Part shown: in pieces, positions 1 to 8,214 of the stretch
Numbering within the stretch: position 1 is the first letter of the stretch
Layout: each line of letters opens with the position of its first letter
NCBI RefSeq assembly: GCF_014196255.1
Contig: NZ_JACIDH010000003.1
Span: 62,001 to 126,000, forward strand
Direction: 5' to 3'
Length of the DNA stretch: 64,000 bases
DNA from: Sphingomonas pseudosanguinis
GTDB taxonomy: Bacteria > Pseudomonadota > Alphaproteobacteria > Sphingomonadales > Sphingomonadaceae
Made by a program: the position numbers and the translations under genes
The notes under the pieces: model-generated
What the model saw: only the letters and a program-made list of their open reading frames with translations
Databases searched by the model: none
Told to the model about the DNA's origin: nothing

Positions 1-628
1 CCACCCCGAACAGCTTGTGCCGGATGTTGACGAAAGCGGATTTCCAGACGACCTGGTTCTCGGAGAATTCACCCTCCAGCGCCCAGGACAGATTGCCGAC
101 CGCTCCCTCCATGCCGAGGCGCGCCGAGCCGAGCGCGGTGCCGGTGATGTTGCGCCCCGGAAAGGCCCCGGCGGTGGTCGAGGCGTCGAGGAACAGGCGA
201 CCGCGCGGGCGGAACCACCAATGGCCGTCCACCGAGTTGAAGCGCGGCAGGCCGTTGACGAAGACCACCGCCGCCTGCTCGCCATTGCGTTTGGCGGGGG
301 GCGGTGCGGCCTCGGAGTCGGTCGTCCGCTGCACGGTCAGCAGGATCGGCGGCGGCTTCACCTGGCCCTTGGTTTCCGCCACCTGCTGGTCCGGCGTGCG
401 GACGGGCGTCGGGGACGCGGCCGGGATCGCCAACCGCGCCTCCAATATGCGCAGCCGCTCCTCCAGCGTATCGATCCGCCGCTGCTGCGTCTCGATCAGC
501 ATCTGGGCATCGTCCTTTGCGACCACCGGGGCAGCCGGCGCCGATGTCTGCGCCTCCGCCTGTGTGCCCATCGCCAACGCGCACGCACCGACACCGACCG
601 CCGAGCGGCGGACGAAAAATTCCAGCAT
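1..628 (-). CDS. OprO/OprP-type phosphate-selective porin family protein (C-terminus outside window)
   Basis: The first 209 residues of an outer-membrane channel protein are present; the reading frame is still open at base 1. An N-terminal signal peptide ends near AEAQT. A heptad-like coiled-coil segment follows (IETQQRRIDTLEERLRI, residues about 46-62), and then the first barrel strands (WWFRPRGRLFLD, LEGEFSENQVVW). This order of signal, short coiled coil and barrel is typical of OprO/P-like porins in sphingomonads and Caulobacter. It is the last visible gene of a minus-strand operon of transport and catabolic genes, so it probably admits the substrate or phosphate across the outer membrane. 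Specificity cannot be read from this fragment. Confidence 0.75.
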   Translation of the reverse strand, partial: MLEFFVRRSAVGVGACALAMGTQAEAQTSAPAAPVVAKDDAQMLIETQQRRIDTLEERLRILEARLAIPAASPTPVRTPDQQVAETKGQVKPPPILLTVQRTTDSEAAPPPAKRNGEQAAVVFVNGLPRFNSVDGHWWFRPRGRLFLDASTTAGAFPGRNITGTALGSARLGMEGAVGNLSWALEGEFSENQVVWKSAFVNIRHKLFGV

Positions 629-644
629 GACCTGTTCCCATCGT

Positions 645-661
645 GACGGCGTCGCGCCGTC
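645..661. other. Inverted repeat between porin and hydrolase genes
   Basis: GACGGCG at 645-651 pairs with CGCCGTC at 655-661 across a 3-nt loop. A second GC-rich hairpin (671-678 with 692-699) lies beside it. Neither is followed by a T tract on the minus strand. They may reduce readthrough into the porin gene or stabilise the 3' end of the hydrolase message; this is a weak call. Confidence 0.35.
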
Positions 662-710
662 GACCTGTGGGCGGGGCGCGGTCACGGCCGCCGCCCCGCC
701 ATCCCTGTCG

Positions 711-1604
711 TTACTTGGCGTAGACCCGGCGCGCGAAAGTCGCGATCGCATCCGCCATCGCCTGCGGCTGTTCGGGGGCCATGGCATGGCCCGCATTCTT
801 CAGCACGACGACCTGCACCCGGTCGCCCAGCATGCTTTTCAGCACACCCGAGAAGCGACGCGGCGCGACCGTGTCGTTCTCGGCCTGAAGGTCGAGGATC
901 GGCGCGGTGCCGGCGGCGAAATAATCGTCGACCGGCGTGTTGTTGCGGGCATAGCCCTGCGCGTCATGCGTCTCCTTGTGCCAGCCGGTCAGCCAGACGC
1001 GCGGATCGTTGCCGGGCGCGAAGAACGCCTTGCGCAGATATTCCAGCCGCTTTTCCTCGGGCAGTTCGGTGTGGCTCGGCCCGTCGATCGCCTCGCGCAT
1101 CTCGGCATTGATCGGCTTTTCCGTCGAACCCGGCGGCACCTTGCCCGCCGAGGCGGCGGCCAGCACGACGCCGCGCACCAGATCGGGGCGGTCGGTGGCC
1201 AGCTGGCGCGCGGGGAAATTGCCCCAGGCATGGCCGACGACGACCACGGGCCCGGCCTTTTCATGCTCGACGACCTTGGCGATGTCGCGCGCAAAGTCGT
1301 GGATCGACAGCTTCTCCATCGGCCCCTTGCTGCGACCGATGCCGCGCGGTTCGGGGCGCAGCACGCGGAAGCCGTCCTTCTGCAGATTGGCCGCGACCTT
1401 GTCATAGTCGCGCCCCGAGCGGCCCAGCGAGGGCAGCATGACGATCACGGGGCCACGCCCCTGGCTCATCACCTCGATCTGGACATTGTCGTAACGGACC
1501 AGATCGCGCTTGACGGTCTGCGCCATGACCGGTGCGGCGGGGGCGGCGACCGTGGCCATCACCACCATCGGGGCGGCGAGGTGCCGCATCATCTGGGTCA
1601 TCAT
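711..1604 (-). CDS. Secreted alpha/beta-hydrolase-fold protein with Ala in the nucleophile position
   Basis: A 297-residue alpha/beta-hydrolase with a signal peptide ending near VMAQT. The oxyanion region (MLPSLGRSG, residues 56-64), the acid strand (AENDTVAP, D244) and the terminal histidine (NAGHAM, H273) are all present. The nucleophile elbow, however, reads G-H-A-W-G with Ala126 (codon GCC at 1229-1227) where Ser, Cys or Asp is expected. The protein therefore cannot work as an ordinary serine hydrolase and may be a binding protein, a lyase-like enzyme or inactive. The start has a Shine-Dalgarno AGGAG 7 nt upstream. It lies 30 nt downstream of the binding-protein gene in the same operon. 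Confidence 0.85.
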   Translation of the reverse strand: MMTQMMRHLAAPMVVMATVAAPAAPVMAQTVKRDLVRYDNVQIEVMSQGRGPVIVMLPSLGRSGRDYDKVAANLQKDGFRVLRPEPRGIGRSKGPMEKLSIHDFARDIAKVVEHEKAGPVVVVGHAWGNFPARQLATDRPDLVRGVVLAAASAGKVPPGSTEKPINAEMREAIDGPSHTELPEEKRLEYLRKAFFAPGNDPRVWLTGWHKETHDAQGYARNNTPVDDYFAAGTAPILDLQAENDTVAPRRFSGVLKSMLGDRVQVVVLKNAGHAMAPEQPQAMADAIATFARRVYAK

Positions 1605-1634
1605 CGTCTCTCTCCTGTCCTGTTCTGTTCTGTG

Positions 1635-2426
1635 TCAGCGCGACTTGGGCGCGGCGATCGGCTCCAGCCCACTCGCCTCGATCAGCGGGCGCGCCTCCTT
1701 GCTGGCCAGATAGGCCAGGAAGCCGCGCGCGGCCGCCGCATGGCGGCTGTCCTTGGCGACCATGCCGGCAAAGCGGCTGACCTTCTGGATCTCGGCGGGC
1801 AGCGGGCCGAGATAGTCGACGCCCGGCGTCACCTTCAGCTCGCTGACCTGCTGCATCCCGATATCGGCCTCACCGCGCGCCAACAGCGTGCCGACCAGTT
1901 CCTTGCCCTCGGCCACGACGGTCTTGGCGGCGACCTGATCGGCGATGCCCAGCTTGGGCAGCAGGGTGGCGCGGATATAGACGCCGCTCGCGCCTTGCGA
2001 ATAGGCGACCTTGCCCGCCGATAGCAGCGCCTGGCGCACCGCCGCCACGGTGGTGACGTCGGGATGCGGGCGGCCCTTGGGCACCGCGATGCCGATCTGC
2101 GACAGCGCCACCGCCTTGCGGCTGGCGGGATCGAACACGCCCGACCTGGCGACCGCGTCTAGCGTCTCCTCGGTGCCGATCGTCACGTCCATCGGCTCGC
2201 GGGCGCGGATACGCTCGGGGATGGATTCGGGGGAGGTGCCGAAGGACGGCCCCCAGGCGATGACCAGCGTGTTGCCTGTCTTCTTCTCATAGGCGGGCTT
2301 CAGCGTCTTCATCGCGCCCTGTAGCGCGCCGGTGGCGATCACATGGATCTCCTCGGCCGCCACGGCGCCCGGCAGGGCGAAGCCGCCCGCCGCGACCGTC
2401 ATCGCCATGACCTTCACAATATTCAT
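1635..2426 (-). CDS. Periplasmic substrate-binding protein, ModA-like (type 2 periplasmic binding fold)
   Basis: A 263-residue protein with a signal peptide (cleavage near AVAAEE), followed by a ModA/PBP2-type fold. Recognisable segments are VIATGALQGAMKTLKPAYEKK at the start of the mature protein (where ModA has its ASLT-like stretch), VAYSQGASGVY and EADIGMQQVSEL. The start at 2426 overlaps the stop of the SMP-30 gene (ATGA), so translation is coupled. No ABC permease or ATPase lies in this operon. The protein may therefore feed another transporter or act as an extracytoplasmic sensor; molybdate specificity should not be assumed. The organic-acid context fits a carboxylate ligand, which is inference. 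Confidence 0.8.
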   Translation of the reverse strand: MNIVKVMAMTVAAGGFALPGAVAAEEIHVIATGALQGAMKTLKPAYEKKTGNTLVIAWGPSFGTSPESIPERIRAREPMDVTIGTEETLDAVARSGVFDPASRKAVALSQIGIAVPKGRPHPDVTTVAAVRQALLSAGKVAYSQGASGVYIRATLLPKLGIADQVAAKTVVAEGKELVGTLLARGEADIGMQQVSELKVTPGVDYLGPLPAEIQKVSRFAGMVAKDSRHAAAARGFLAYLASKEARPLIEASGLEPIAAPKSR

Positions 2427-3394
2427 GCATCCTCTCCCGGATCGGATGCCCATGGGGCACCTCGCGTGTTGACGTAGAGCGCGTAGAGCGAGCCGGTCGC
2501 CGCCATGAACAGGCGGTTGCCGTGCGCGCCGCCGAAGCACAGATTGGCGCAGCGTTCGGGCAGGTCGATATGGCCGATGGCGGTGCCGTCGGCCGCGAAG
2601 ATCCGCACGCCGTCCAGCCCTTCGCCGCCGCCCCAGCCGCACCAGAGATTGCCGTCCGCATCGATGCGCAGGCCATCGGGCCGCCCCGCCCCGGCATCGA
2701 CCAGCAGCCGCCGGTTCGACAGCGTGGCATCGGCCCCGACATCATAGGCAACGATGCGGGCGGGCTGCGCGCGGGACTCGACCAGATACAGCGTCGCGCC
2801 ATCGGGCGAGAAGGCCAGGCCGTTCGGCCCCTCCAGCCCCTCCGCCACACAGGTCAGTTCGCCACCCGCGTCCAGCCGATAGACATTGGCGGGCAAGGCC
2901 GCCGCACCGCGACGCCCCATATAGTCGCTCGCCAGGCCGAAGGGCGGATCGGTGAACCAGACCGCATCGTCGGCGGCGACCACGACGTCATTGGGCGAAT
3001 TGAGCCGCTGTCCGTCATATTGATCAGCCAGCACCGTGATGCGCCCGTCATAGTCGGTCCGGGTGACACGCCGCCCGCCATGCTCGCACGCGATCAGCCG
3101 CCCCTGCCGGTCGCGGGTCAGGCCATTGGCCTTGCCGGCGGGCTGGTGGAACGTGGATAGCGTGCCCGTCGCCTCGTCCCAGCGCAGGATGCGATCCTCG
3201 GGCAGGTCGGTCAGCAGCAGATAGCGGCCGTCGCCGAACCACACCGGCCCCTCCGCCCAGCGCATCCCGCCGCCCAGCCTCTCGAGCCGGGCATGCGGCA
3301 GGCGGTAGCGCGCGAACCGGGGATCGAGCACCCGCACTGCCGGATCGGGAACCCGCAGCGAAGGTGTCCAGGGAAAGGCGACGGCTGCCGTCAT
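2423..3394 (-). CDS. SMP-30/gluconolactonase/LRE family lactonase
   Basis: A 323-residue six-bladed beta-propeller of the SMP-30/gluconolactonase family, which hydrolyses sugar or aromatic-derived lactones using a divalent metal. Family landmarks are the metal-ligand Glu in MRWAEGPVWFGDG, the segment LNSPNDVVV, WFTDPPFG, and the late repeat GPNGLAFSPDG with the C-terminal Asp region GRPDGLRIDADGN. There is no signal peptide, so it is cytoplasmic. The start at 3394 shares one base with the amidohydrolase stop (TGATG) and the gene ends in a 4-nt overlap with the binding-protein gene. It is a plausible partner of the amidohydrolase in ring or lactone opening. Confidence 0.88.
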   Translation of the reverse strand: MTAAVAFPWTPSLRVPDPAVRVLDPRFARYRLPHARLERLGGGMRWAEGPVWFGDGRYLLLTDLPEDRILRWDEATGTLSTFHQPAGKANGLTRDRQGRLIACEHGGRRVTRTDYDGRITVLADQYDGQRLNSPNDVVVAADDAVWFTDPPFGLASDYMGRRGAAALPANVYRLDAGGELTCVAEGLEGPNGLAFSPDGATLYLVESRAQPARIVAYDVGADATLSNRRLLVDAGAGRPDGLRIDADGNLWCGWGGGEGLDGVRIFAADGTAIGHIDLPERCANLCFGGAHGNRLFMAATGSLYALYVNTRGAPWASDPGEDA

Positions 3395-4329
3395 CAGGCG
3401 TAGAGCCGTTGCGGATTGTCGACCAGCACGGCGCGCGCCGCCGCCTCGGTTTCGCAGACGTCGAGGATGAAGCCGAGCAGCGCGGCATCGTCGGGCACCG
3501 GCCCCTTGATGTTGGGATGCGGCCAGTCGCTGCCCCAGATCGCCCGGTCGGGGGCTGCCGCAAGCAGACGGCGGGCATGATCGATCGCCTGCGGCCACGG
3601 CCCCGCCGCCCCGCCCATCGCGCGGTCGACACCCGACAGCTTGATCCAGCGGTTCGGGCGGCGCAGATGCGCCTTCAGGGCGGCGACATGGCCGGCATCG
3701 ACCGGGCGGGTCAGGTCGGGCCGCGCCATATGGTCGATGACGATCGGCGTCGCGACATCGGCCATCGCGTCCAGCACCGGCAGCAGCACCGACATCTCGC
3801 CGTGCAGCAGGACGTGCCAGCCGAGCGGGCGCACCCGCTCCGCCAGCCGGGTCAGCACCGCCGGATCGCGCGCGCCGGGCAGATGCCCCATCAGGTTGAA
3901 CCGCGCGCCGCGCAGCCCGCCTTCGTGCAGCATGCGCAGCTGCGCCGGGTCGGTCGCCTCGTCGATCAGGCCGACACCGCGATACCGCCCCCCGCTCTCG
4001 GCGATCGCGGCCAGGATCGCGCTGTGATCGGTGCCGTAAGGTGCCGCCTGCACCAGCACGCCATGCCCGATCCTGAGGCGTTCGTGCAGCGCCGCCAGAT
4101 CGGCGAAGGGCGCAGGCTCGGGCGTATAGGCGGCGTCCTTGGGCAGCGGAAACCGGCTCCACGGACCGTAGATATGGGTATGGCAGTCCCAAGCCCCCAC
4201 CGGGACGGCGCGGTCGATCATCGACAGGTCTTTCGTCAGAGGAAGGCGCGCGCAGGCCGAGGCCAGTCCGGTGACCAGCCCCGCCGCGATCAGGCGGCGG
4301 TCGGGCAGGAAGGAGGTGAGCCTGCGCAT
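3394..4329 (-). CDS. Amidohydrolase family 2 protein (LigI / 4-sulfomuconolactone-hydrolase-like)
   Basis: A 311-residue TIM-barrel metal-dependent hydrolase. The metal motif HxH is at H50/H52 (DCHTH) and the barrel-end aspartate is in WGSDWPH. The best-known relatives are 2-pyrone-4,6-dicarboxylate lactonase (LigI) and sulfomuconolactone hydrolase, which open lactones in aromatic catabolism. The upstream ATG adds a 36-residue hydrophobic leader ending in LASACARL that could be a signal or lipoprotein peptide. An internal ATG at residue 37 (MIDRAVPVG) would give the usual cytoplasmic form. The upstream SDR stop is only 4 nt away, which favours either coupled start. Location in the cell is therefore uncertain. 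Confidence 0.85.
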   Translation of the reverse strand: MRRLTSFLPDRRLIAAGLVTGLASACARLPLTKDLSMIDRAVPVGAWDCHTHIYGPWSRFPLPKDAAYTPEPAPFADLAALHERLRIGHGVLVQAAPYGTDHSAILAAIAESGGRYRGVGLIDEATDPAQLRMLHEGGLRGARFNLMGHLPGARDPAVLTRLAERVRPLGWHVLLHGEMSVLLPVLDAMADVATPIVIDHMARPDLTRPVDAGHVAALKAHLRRPNRWIKLSGVDRAMGGAAGPWPQAIDHARRLLAAAPDRAIWGSDWPHPNIKGPVPDDAALLGFILDVCETEAAARAVLVDNPQRLYA

Positions 4330-4333
4330 CGGA

Positions 4334-5152
4334 TCAGTCGCAGCGCGCGGTCATGCCGCCATCGACGACGATCTCGGTCCCGGTGACGAAGCGCGCCTCG
4401 TCGCTCGCCAGGAACAGCGCGGCATAGGCGGTGTCGCGGCCATCGCCCATGAAGCCCAGCGGGATGCGCTTCAACCGGCTGTCGAGCAGCGCGTCGACAT
4501 TGCCGCCGGTCCGCTGTCCGGCCAGCCGCGCCTCGACCATCGGGGTATGGAGCTGGCCCGGCACCACCGTATTCACGCGGATGCCGCGCGGCGCATATTC
4601 GACCGCCGTGACGCGGCCGAGCTGGATCACCGCCGCCTTGGTCGCGGCATAGGCGACCTGCGGCGACCCCGTGAAGCGGATGCCCGAGGTCGAGGCGGTG
4701 TTGACGATCGCGCCGCCGCCGACCTTCTCCATCTCGGGCAGCGCGTGCTTGCAGGTCAGGAACACGCTTTTCAGGTTCAGGTCGATCTGCGCGTCCCACT
4801 TGTCCTCGGACAGCGCCACCGCACCGCCCGCCGCGCTGCCGCCGACATTGTTCACCAGCACGTCGACGCGGCCATATTGCGCGGTGCAGGCCGCGACCAT
4901 CGCCTCGACCGCGTGGTTGTCGGTCACGTCGCAGGCATGGGCCGTCACCTCGCCGCCCAGGTCGCGGATGCGGGCCAGCGTCTCGTCCATCGCCGACAGG
5001 TCGCGGTCGACGGCGAAGACCTTCGCCCCCGCCAGTGCGAACAGCACCGCGACGGCGCGGCCATTGCCCCAGCCGGGGCCGACGCACCCTGCGCCGGTGA
5101 CGATCGCGACCTTGCCGCGCAGGCGGTCATTGGGGATGAGTTCTTCGGACAT
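4334..5152 (-). CDS. Short-chain dehydrogenase/reductase (SDR)
   Basis: A 272-residue classical SDR that oxidises or reduces an alcohol/ketone with NAD(P). Visible are the nucleotide motif TGAGCVGPGWGNG (residues 19-31, slightly expanded compared with TGxxxGIG), the NNVGG motif (101-105), catalytic Ser in NTASTSG, and Y168xxxK172 (AYAATKAA). The final strand TGTEIVVDGGM is typical. I chose the ATG at 5152 because AAGGA lies 6 nt upstream; the frame extends further to 5215 but that would overlap the preceding gene. It probably converts an alcohol intermediate of the locus substrate. The substrate cannot be deduced. Confidence 0.88.
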   Translation of the reverse strand: MSEELIPNDRLRGKVAIVTGAGCVGPGWGNGRAVAVLFALAGAKVFAVDRDLSAMDETLARIRDLGGEVTAHACDVTDNHAVEAMVAACTAQYGRVDVLVNNVGGSAAGGAVALSEDKWDAQIDLNLKSVFLTCKHALPEMEKVGGGAIVNTASTSGIRFTGSPQVAYAATKAAVIQLGRVTAVEYAPRGIRVNTVVPGQLHTPMVEARLAGQRTGGNVDALLDSRLKRIPLGFMGDGRDTAYAALFLASDEARFVTGTEIVVDGGMTARCD

Positions 5153-5180
5153 GTCCATTCCTTGTGGATCGGCCGCCATC

Positions 5181-5741
5181 TCAGGCGAGGCGGGTGGGCA
5201 GTTCGGGCGCGACACCGGCGGGCGGCGGCACCTCGAACACTTTGATGGTCATGGAGATCAGCGTGTAATATCCGGCGATCCCGACCAGATCGACGACCCC
5301 GGTCTCGCCCAGCGTCGCGGCCAGCGCCTGATAGAGATCGTCGGGGATCGCGCGCTCGGCATGCAGGGTGCGCACGAAGCGATGGACCAGCCGCTCGTCC
5401 TCGCGCTCGAAAGGCGGATCGCGGTCGTCGCGGATCGCGTCGATCACCGCCTCGGACAGCCCGGCCTGCAGCGCGAAGGGCTTGTGCGCGGCCCATTCAT
5501 ATTCGGCCAGCCAGTGCCGCCCCATCGACAGGATGACCAGTTCCGACAAGCGGGCGGGCACGCTGCTGTCATAGCGGCAATATTGTCCCAGCGCCTGCGC
5601 GGCCTGTGCCAGTTCCGGGCGGTGCAGCCAGATGGCGAGCGGTCCACGGACGCCCTTGCGCGGGCCGGTCGCGATCGCATCGAACACCGGGCGCTGCGCC
5701 TCGGTCAGCGTCTCGGGGGTGACGGGGGGCAGGCGGTTCAT
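5181..5741 (-). CDS. Carboxymuconolactone decarboxylase (CMD) family protein
   Basis: A 186-residue all-helical CMD/AhpD-fold protein. The core helix LSELVILSMGRHWLAEYEW and the EYEWAAH segment correspond to the active-site helix of the CMD branch; the CxxC pair of AhpD peroxidases is absent. Family members decarboxylate gamma-carboxymuconolactone, but many homologues have other or unknown roles. Its ATG overlaps the symporter stop (ATGA). The company of two lactonases and a dicarboxylate symporter supports a job in a lactone or dicarboxylate pathway, by inference. Confidence 0.82.
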   Translation of the reverse strand: MNRLPPVTPETLTEAQRPVFDAIATGPRKGVRGPLAIWLHRPELAQAAQALGQYCRYDSSVPARLSELVILSMGRHWLAEYEWAAHKPFALQAGLSEAVIDAIRDDRDPPFEREDERLVHRFVRTLHAERAIPDDLYQALAATLGETGVVDLVGIAGYYTLISMTIKVFEVPPPAGVAPELPTRLA

Positions 5742-7057
5742 GCGTGACCTTTCAGGGTGGCGGCGGGGGTGGCCGGCTCGTCGGTGGCGATCGGCGCGGC
5801 GGGACCGCGCACCAGGCTGCGTCCCGGACGATGGCCGGTCTCGCGCTCGAAGGCGTCGGGATCGAACCCGCCCTCCCAGCGTGCGATGAAGAAGACCGCG
5901 ATCGTGTTGCCGACGATGTTGGTCAGCGCGGTGGCGGTCGCCATGATCCGATCGATGCCGAACAGCAGGCCCAATCCGCCCAGCGGCAGCGAGCGCACCG
6001 ATTGCAGCGTCGCGGCCAGCTTGATGAAGGCGCCACCCGCCACCGTCGTTCCGCCCTTCGAGGTCAGCGCCAGGATCGCGAGCAGACCGATCTGCTGCCA
6101 CAAGGTGAAGGGCGTGTCGGTCGCCTGGGCGATGAAGCCGATCGCGATCGCCATGTAGATGGAGGTGCCGTCGAGGTTGAAGCTGTAGCCGGCGGGCAGG
6201 ACGAAGCCGACCACGACATCGTCGCATCCGCTGCGCTTCAGCTTTTCGAGCAGGCGGGGAAAGGCGACCTCGCCCGAGGCGGTGCCGAAGACCAGCAGCA
6301 TCTCGTCGCGGATCAGGCGCAGCACCGGCAGGAACGGCAGGCCGATCGACCAGGAAATGCCCCACAGCACGACGAAGACGAAGATGGCCGAGGCGAGATA
6401 ATAGACGCCGATCAGCTTCAGCAGATAGAACAGCGTCGCGCCGCCATAGCTGCCCACCGCCGCCGCCATCGCGCCGAACGCGCCGAGCGGAGCGAGCTTC
6501 ATCAGGAAGCCGAGCATCTTGAACAGGATCGCCTGCGCCTCGCCGATGCCGCGCACGGTCAGCGAGTCCGGGCCGCAGACCCGGTTGATCGCCACGCCCG
6601 CCAGGATCGACACCAGCAGCACCTGCAGGATGTCGCCCTTGGCGAAGGCATCGACCAGCGTGTGCGGGATGATGTGCAGGAAGAAGTCGGTGACGTTCAC
6701 CTTGCCCGCCGCGACGGCGGCTTCGGGTTCGACCAGATTGGTCGCGTGCAGTCCGACGCCCGGCTGCATCAAATTGACCATGACCAGCCCGACGACCATC
6801 GCGACCGTGCTGACCACCTCGAAATAGACCAGCGACTTGATGCCCAGCCGGCCGAGCGCGCGCATGTCGGAGACATGGGTCAGGCCGTGCACCAGAGTCA
6901 GGAAGATGATCGGCGCGAGCATCATCTTCAGAAGGGCGATGAAGGCCTGGCCCAGCGGGCGGAAGGCGACCGCCCATTCGGGTGCCGCAATCCCGAGGAT
7001 GACCGCCGCGACCAGCGCGATCAGCACCTGCACATGCAGCTTCCTAAGATGTCTCAC
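5738..7057 (-). CDS. Dicarboxylate/amino acid:cation symporter (DctA/GltP family)
   Basis: An inner-membrane symporter of 439 residues with about eight membrane spans and two hairpin loops. Diagnostic stretches are PAGYSFNLDGTSIY, the hairpin segments LTSKGGTTVAGG and FGTASGEVAFPRL, and the substrate/cation motif ATALTNIVGNTIAV. It is expected to import C4-dicarboxylates or related acids with H+ or Na+. The start is taken as GTG 7057 because GGAGAGG lies 6 nt upstream and gives the usual N-terminus MRHLRKLHVQVL. The ATG at 7072 is the alternative and lacks a ribosome site. It is first in the operon, opposite the LysR gene. Confidence 0.88.
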   Translation of the reverse strand: MRHLRKLHVQVLIALVAAVILGIAAPEWAVAFRPLGQAFIALLKMMLAPIIFLTLVHGLTHVSDMRALGRLGIKSLVYFEVVSTVAMVVGLVMVNLMQPGVGLHATNLVEPEAAVAAGKVNVTDFFLHIIPHTLVDAFAKGDILQVLLVSILAGVAINRVCGPDSLTVRGIGEAQAILFKMLGFLMKLAPLGAFGAMAAAVGSYGGATLFYLLKLIGVYYLASAIFVFVVLWGISWSIGLPFLPVLRLIRDEMLLVFGTASGEVAFPRLLEKLKRSGCDDVVVGFVLPAGYSFNLDGTSIYMAIAIGFIAQATDTPFTLWQQIGLLAILALTSKGGTTVAGGAFIKLAATLQSVRSLPLGGLGLLFGIDRIMATATALTNIVGNTIAVFFIARWEGGFDPDAFERETGHRPGRSLVRGPAAPIATDEPATPAATLKGHA

Positions 7058-7233
7058 GTTCGACCTCTCCATGTCGCATGCCGCAGGGGGGGGCATGCCG
7101 GCATCCATGCTTCCGGCGCATCGGTCGGCCCATGCGGGGCCATCGATCATCGGTGCTGTTATCGTATTGATCCGGGCGGCGGGTTTTCCCGATCACCTTG
7201 GACGCCATCATCCTATGGCGGCCCGGACCACAT

Positions 7234-7253
7234 ATCAAAAACCATTTTTTGAT
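7234..7253. promoter_or_regulatory. Perfect AT-rich inverted repeat, candidate LysR operator
   Basis: ATCAAAAA (7234-7241) and TTTTTGAT (7246-7253) are perfect complements around CCAT. The site is central in the 230-bp gap between the symporter operon and the divergent LysR gene, where LysR-type proteins usually bind and regulate both sides. It belongs to a longer 33-bp motif (7234-7266) that recurs at 14437-14469. The regulator assignment is inferred from position. Confidence 0.6.
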
Positions 7254-7287
7254 GGTCAGCCATGCCGCATGGGTATAGCTTGCCGGC

Positions 7288-8214
7288 ATGGATATTCGCG
7301 AATTGCGTTCGTTCGTCACAGTCGTCCATGCGGGCAGCATCAGCCGCGCCGCACAGGAACTCCACATCGCCCAGCCGGCGATCAGCCGCCAGATCGCCAA
7401 GCTGGAGGAGGAGCTGAAGACCCCCCTGCTCGTCCGCCATGGTCGCGGCGTCGCGCTGACCCCGGCGGGCGGGCGGCTTCTGGAACGCGCCGAGATGATG
7501 CTGCAATATCTGGGCGACACGGTGGCGCATGTGCATGACGAACAGGCGCATCAGCGCGAGCATCTGTCGATCGGGCTGACCCCGGCGATCGGCCAGATCA
7601 TCGGCCCGACCCTGATCCGCCGCTTTCGTAAGACCTGGCCGCTGGCGCAGCTTCACGCGCGCGAGGGGTTGAGCACCTCGCTGCAATCCTGGCTGCTCGA
7701 CGGGCAGATCGAGGTCGCGATCGTCTATAACCAGCCCTTGATGGAGGCGTTCGACCTGTGCCCGCTGTTCAGCGAGCCGATGGTCCTGATCGCACCGCCG
7801 GGCGAGCCGGAGCGACCGATCCGCTTCGCCGACATCGTCGACCGTCCGCTGATCCTGCCCGCGCTGCCGCACAGCAACCGCCGCCTGATCGAGCAGGCGG
7901 CGGTGCAGAACGGCGTTCGGCTGAACGTGGTGCTGGAGGTCGATAGCGCGGCGCTGACCCGGCAGCTCGTCCATGACGGCGTCGGCTATTCGATCACCGC
8001 GCAGCTGGCAGTGCGCGACTTCATGAAGGCGGGGCGGCTGGTCGCCCGGCCGATCGAGCGGCCCAGCCTGCGGTCGAGCGTCGCCATCGCCACCTTGCAC
8101 AATGTCCGCAGCAGCCGCTTGGCGCAAACCTGGAACGAACTGATGGTCGAGGAACTGCGCAAGCTCGTCCTGCACGGCGCGTGGAGCGACGCGGCGGACT
8201 GGTTGGGCAACTGA
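7288..8214 (+). CDS. LysR-type transcriptional regulator
   Basis: A 308-residue LTTR. The winged helix-turn-helix is at residues 1-60 (FVTVVHAGSISRAAQELHIAQ, then PAISRQIAKLEEEL). The effector domain fills the rest, with two alpha/beta subdomains starting at LSIGLTPAIGQIIG. It is transcribed away from the symporter-lactonase operon, the classic arrangement for control by a pathway intermediate. The start codon lies in a GGCATGG stretch and has no clear ribosome site. The gene ends one base before the convergent esterase gene. Confidence 0.92.
   Translation: MDIRELRSFVTVVHAGSISRAAQELHIAQPAISRQIAKLEEELKTPLLVRHGRGVALTPAGGRLLERAEMMLQYLGDTVAHVHDEQAHQREHLSIGLTPAIGQIIGPTLIRRFRKTWPLAQLHAREGLSTSLQSWLLDGQIEVAIVYNQPLMEAFDLCPLFSEPMVLIAPPGEPERPIRFADIVDRPLILPALPHSNRRLIEQAAVQNGVRLNVVLEVDSAALTRQLVHDGVGYSITAQLAVRDFMKAGRLVARPIERPSLRSSVAIATLHNVRSSRLAQTWNELMVEELRKLVLHGAWSDAADWLGN

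Noticed and set aside
15..2024. 669-residue plus-strand open frame
   Set aside because: Lies antisense to the porin, hydrolase and binding-protein genes; composition is Arg/His/Gly-rich without any domain, as expected of GC-driven shadow frames.
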